Below, piece after piece: positions 4,993 through 6,487 of a stretch of 6,487 nucleotides of DNA (the stretch's first letter is position 1; each line of letters starts with the position of its first letter). Source of the DNA: Candidatus Delongbacteria bacterium (GTDB lineage: Bacteria; JAGOEH01). A program made the position numbers and the translations under genes. Location of the stretch: assembly GCA_017997825.1 (NCBI GenBank), contig JAGOEH010000173.1:1-6487 (forward strand), written 5' to 3'. The notes under the pieces were generated by a model. That model was not told the origin of the DNA, ran no database searches, and saw nothing but the letters and a program-made list of their open reading frames with translations.

Positions 4993-6487
4993 ATGAAACG
5001 AACGATTTTGTTTATTCTATTATTTGGTCTGTGTCGGATGGACGCCGATCAGGCTGATGACTGGTATGCCAAGGGCAGCAGCCAATTCCATCAGATCAAG
5101 CAAGGCAAAATTTCCAATACCAAGAGTAATTGGAATAAAGCCATCCAGTATTTTGAAAAAGCCGCCGCCGGCATGAAACCGACCGAGAACCGTTATGGTG
5201 AGACCTATTTTTCCTTAGGATTATGCCATACCGAAATTGAGTCTTATCTGCGGGCCATCACGGCATTCAGGCAGGTAGTTAAAGCCCAGTCCGGCCATCG
5301 GCTGGCCGATGATGCCCAATACCTGACCGCCTATTGCTTTCTTCAACGGGGTGAAACCAATCAAGCCATGCTGGAGTTTGAACGAGTGGTGTTTAATCAT
5401 CCCAATGGCGACATGCTCCATAAGGCGCTCAATTCGCTGGAAGAGCTCTACCGGAAAAAGCCGGATCCCAAACGGGAAACAGCATTGTATCAGCATATCG
5501 TCAAATCGGTAAAAAACAACTCGCTGGTCTATACCTACCAGCAAAAGCTGAAAGATATTCAGATCCGATCCGCTTCTAAACCCACCAAACCGATCCCTAA
5601 ACCCAAACCGACGGTTCCGTCTCAAACCCCGCCTACCGGGAAAACCGACAACTCGCGATTCGCAAAAATCCGAATCTCGTCAGCCGAAATCTCGTCCCGG
5701 ATCGTCATCGAGTTTGACAAGCTTCCGGAGTATAAATTCAATCTGCTGAACGACAAAAAGATCCTCTATATCGATTTTATCAATACGGTGATACCCGAAC
5801 CCCGGGATGTTCAGGAAATCAATAACGGAATCATTCGCACCATCCATGTGAATCCCTTTACCCCATCCATTTTGCGGCTGTCGATCGCGATCAATACCGA
5901 TTGCCAATATCATATCTTTTCATTGGATAATCCGGCCAGGATTGTAGCGGATCTATCGATCAAAAAAGGGGATCCAAGCTCAGCCGATCATGATAAACCT
6001 CCTGTGTCTACCGGAAAAAATGAGGTTAATCTGATCAACCAATTGGGATTGAAGGTTTCAACCATTATCATCGATGCCGGACATGGAGGAAAGGATCCGG
6101 GAACCCTTCACAGTAAGACATTCGAGAAGGATATTGTTTTCAAGATCGCCGCGAAACTGGCTAAAAAGCTATCCGATGATCCGGAATTTCAGGTTATTCT
6201 GACCCGGAACCGTGATGAATTCCTGGCATTGGAGGAACGGACCGAACTGGCCAATAGTTCCAATGGTGATCTGTTCATCAGTCTGCATGTCAATTCCGCC
6301 CCCAGTACCACCGCCAGCGGAATCGAGACCTACTATTTATCTCTGACCCAGGATATATGGGCCCAGCGGTTGGCTGCACGTGAAAATGCCACTACCCTTT
6401 TAAAAATCGCCGATCTGAATAATCTTTTGAGCAGCATCCTGATCAATTCCAAAATGGATGAGAGTGTCCGTTTTGCCGGGATTACCC
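4993..6487 (+). CDS. N-acetylmuramoyl-L-alanine amidase with TPR and AMIN domains (3' end outside window)
   Basis: The frame opens at ATG 4993, one base after the TAA of the preceding gene, and stays open for 498 codons to the window edge. It starts with a short basic and hydrophobic signal-like segment (1-13). A helical TPR-like region follows (about 22-190; see NKAIQYFEKAAAG at 48-60 and QAMLEFERVV at 124-133), then a Lys/Pro-rich linker (about 195-217). An AMIN-like domain (about 222-322, ending NPARIVADL) comes next, and an Amidase_3 zinc domain begins at about 354. Zinc ligands seen are His364 in DAGHGGKDPG, Glu378 in FEKD and His432 in SLHVNSAP. The final active-site Glu would lie beyond the window. 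AmiC-type enzymes cut the bond between MurNAc and the L-Ala stem peptide in the periplasm, and AMIN domains usually target them to the envelope or septum. A lipobox is not convincing, because Leu and not Gly/Ala/Ser precedes Cys14. No clear ribosome binding site is seen, so translation probably couples to the upstream gene. Confidence 0.93.
   Translation, partial: MKRTILFILLFGLCRMDADQADDWYAKGSSQFHQIKQGKISNTKSNWNKAIQYFEKAAAGMKPTENRYGETYFSLGLCHTEIESYLRAITAFRQVVKAQSGHRLADDAQYLTAYCFLQRGETNQAMLEFERVVFNHPNGDMLHKALNSLEELYRKKPDPKRETALYQHIVKSVKNNSLVYTYQQKLKDIQIRSASKPTKPIPKPKPTVPSQTPPTGKTDNSRFAKIRISSAEISSRIVIEFDKLPEYKFNLLNDKKILYIDFINTVIPEPRDVQEINNGIIRTIHVNPFTPSILRLSIAINTDCQYHIFSLDNPARIVADLSIKKGDPSSADHDKPPVSTGKNEVNLINQLGLKVSTIIIDAGHGGKDPGTLHSKTFEKDIVFKIAAKLAKKLSDDPEFQVILTRNRDEFLALEERTELANSSNGDLFISLHVNSAPSTTASGIETYYLSLTQDIWAQRLAARENATTLLKIADLNNLLSSILINSKMDESVRFAGIT

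Noticed and set aside
4993-5050. Lipoprotein signal (lipobox at Cys14) in the amidase
   Set aside because: The residue before Cys14 is Leu, where a lipobox needs a small residue such as Gly, Ala or Ser.
1-6487. Genome-wide reassignment of TAG to an amino acid
   Set aside because: The long frames of hemW, the pseudo-ATPase and the amidase contain no in-frame TAG, so only the M50 gene shows one internally.

Overview
The window is bacterial, compact and reads entirely on the + strand. The TPR-AMIN-amidase with an apparent signal peptide points to a cell-wall-bearing, probably Gram-negative (diderm) organism. Weak Shine-Dalgarno sites, moderate base composition by eye and the style of the M50 and amidase proteins suggest the FCB side of the tree or a related uncultured phylum. 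That placement is an inference and I cannot name a genus.

Layout: the C-terminal part of signal peptidase I (lepB, 1-452) runs into an overlapping hemW heme chaperone/radical-SAM gene (442-1605). A 132-bp intergenic region carries a good sigma70-type promoter (TTGACA, 16 bp, TATATT) and a short leader. A second transcription unit follows: a membrane site-2-type M50 metalloprotease (1738-2520), a 790-residue protein with the full architecture of a P1B heavy-metal ATPase (2619-4991), and a TPR/AMIN/N-acetylmuramoyl-L-alanine amidase that runs off the right edge (4993-6487). I see no RNA genes, CRISPR arrays, insertion sequences or phage genes.

Two things stand out. First, the P1B-ATPase-like protein has lost every catalytic motif I could align: TGE became TLD, CPC became DGT, DKTGT became NSHTC, HP became DQ, TGD became NPD and GDGxND became GMPDDL. 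The HMA-like domains also lack their metal-binding cysteine pairs. Yet the reading frame is intact and spacing to the canonical motifs is conserved, so it looks like a maintained pseudo-pump rather than a decaying gene. Second, the M50 protease frame stops at a TAG (2518-2520) but continues in the same frame for 31 codons that look like the family's normal C-terminal membrane segment. It ends at a TGA only 2 bases before the next start. This could be a nonsense mutation, an assembly error or amber readthrough.

If the second unit is one operon, it places an intramembrane protease, a membrane pseudo-pump and a peptidoglycan amidase under one promoter. The spacings are 2 bp (counting the readthrough tail) and 1 bp. 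An envelope-maintenance or envelope-signalling role is a reasonable hypothesis, not a demonstrated one.
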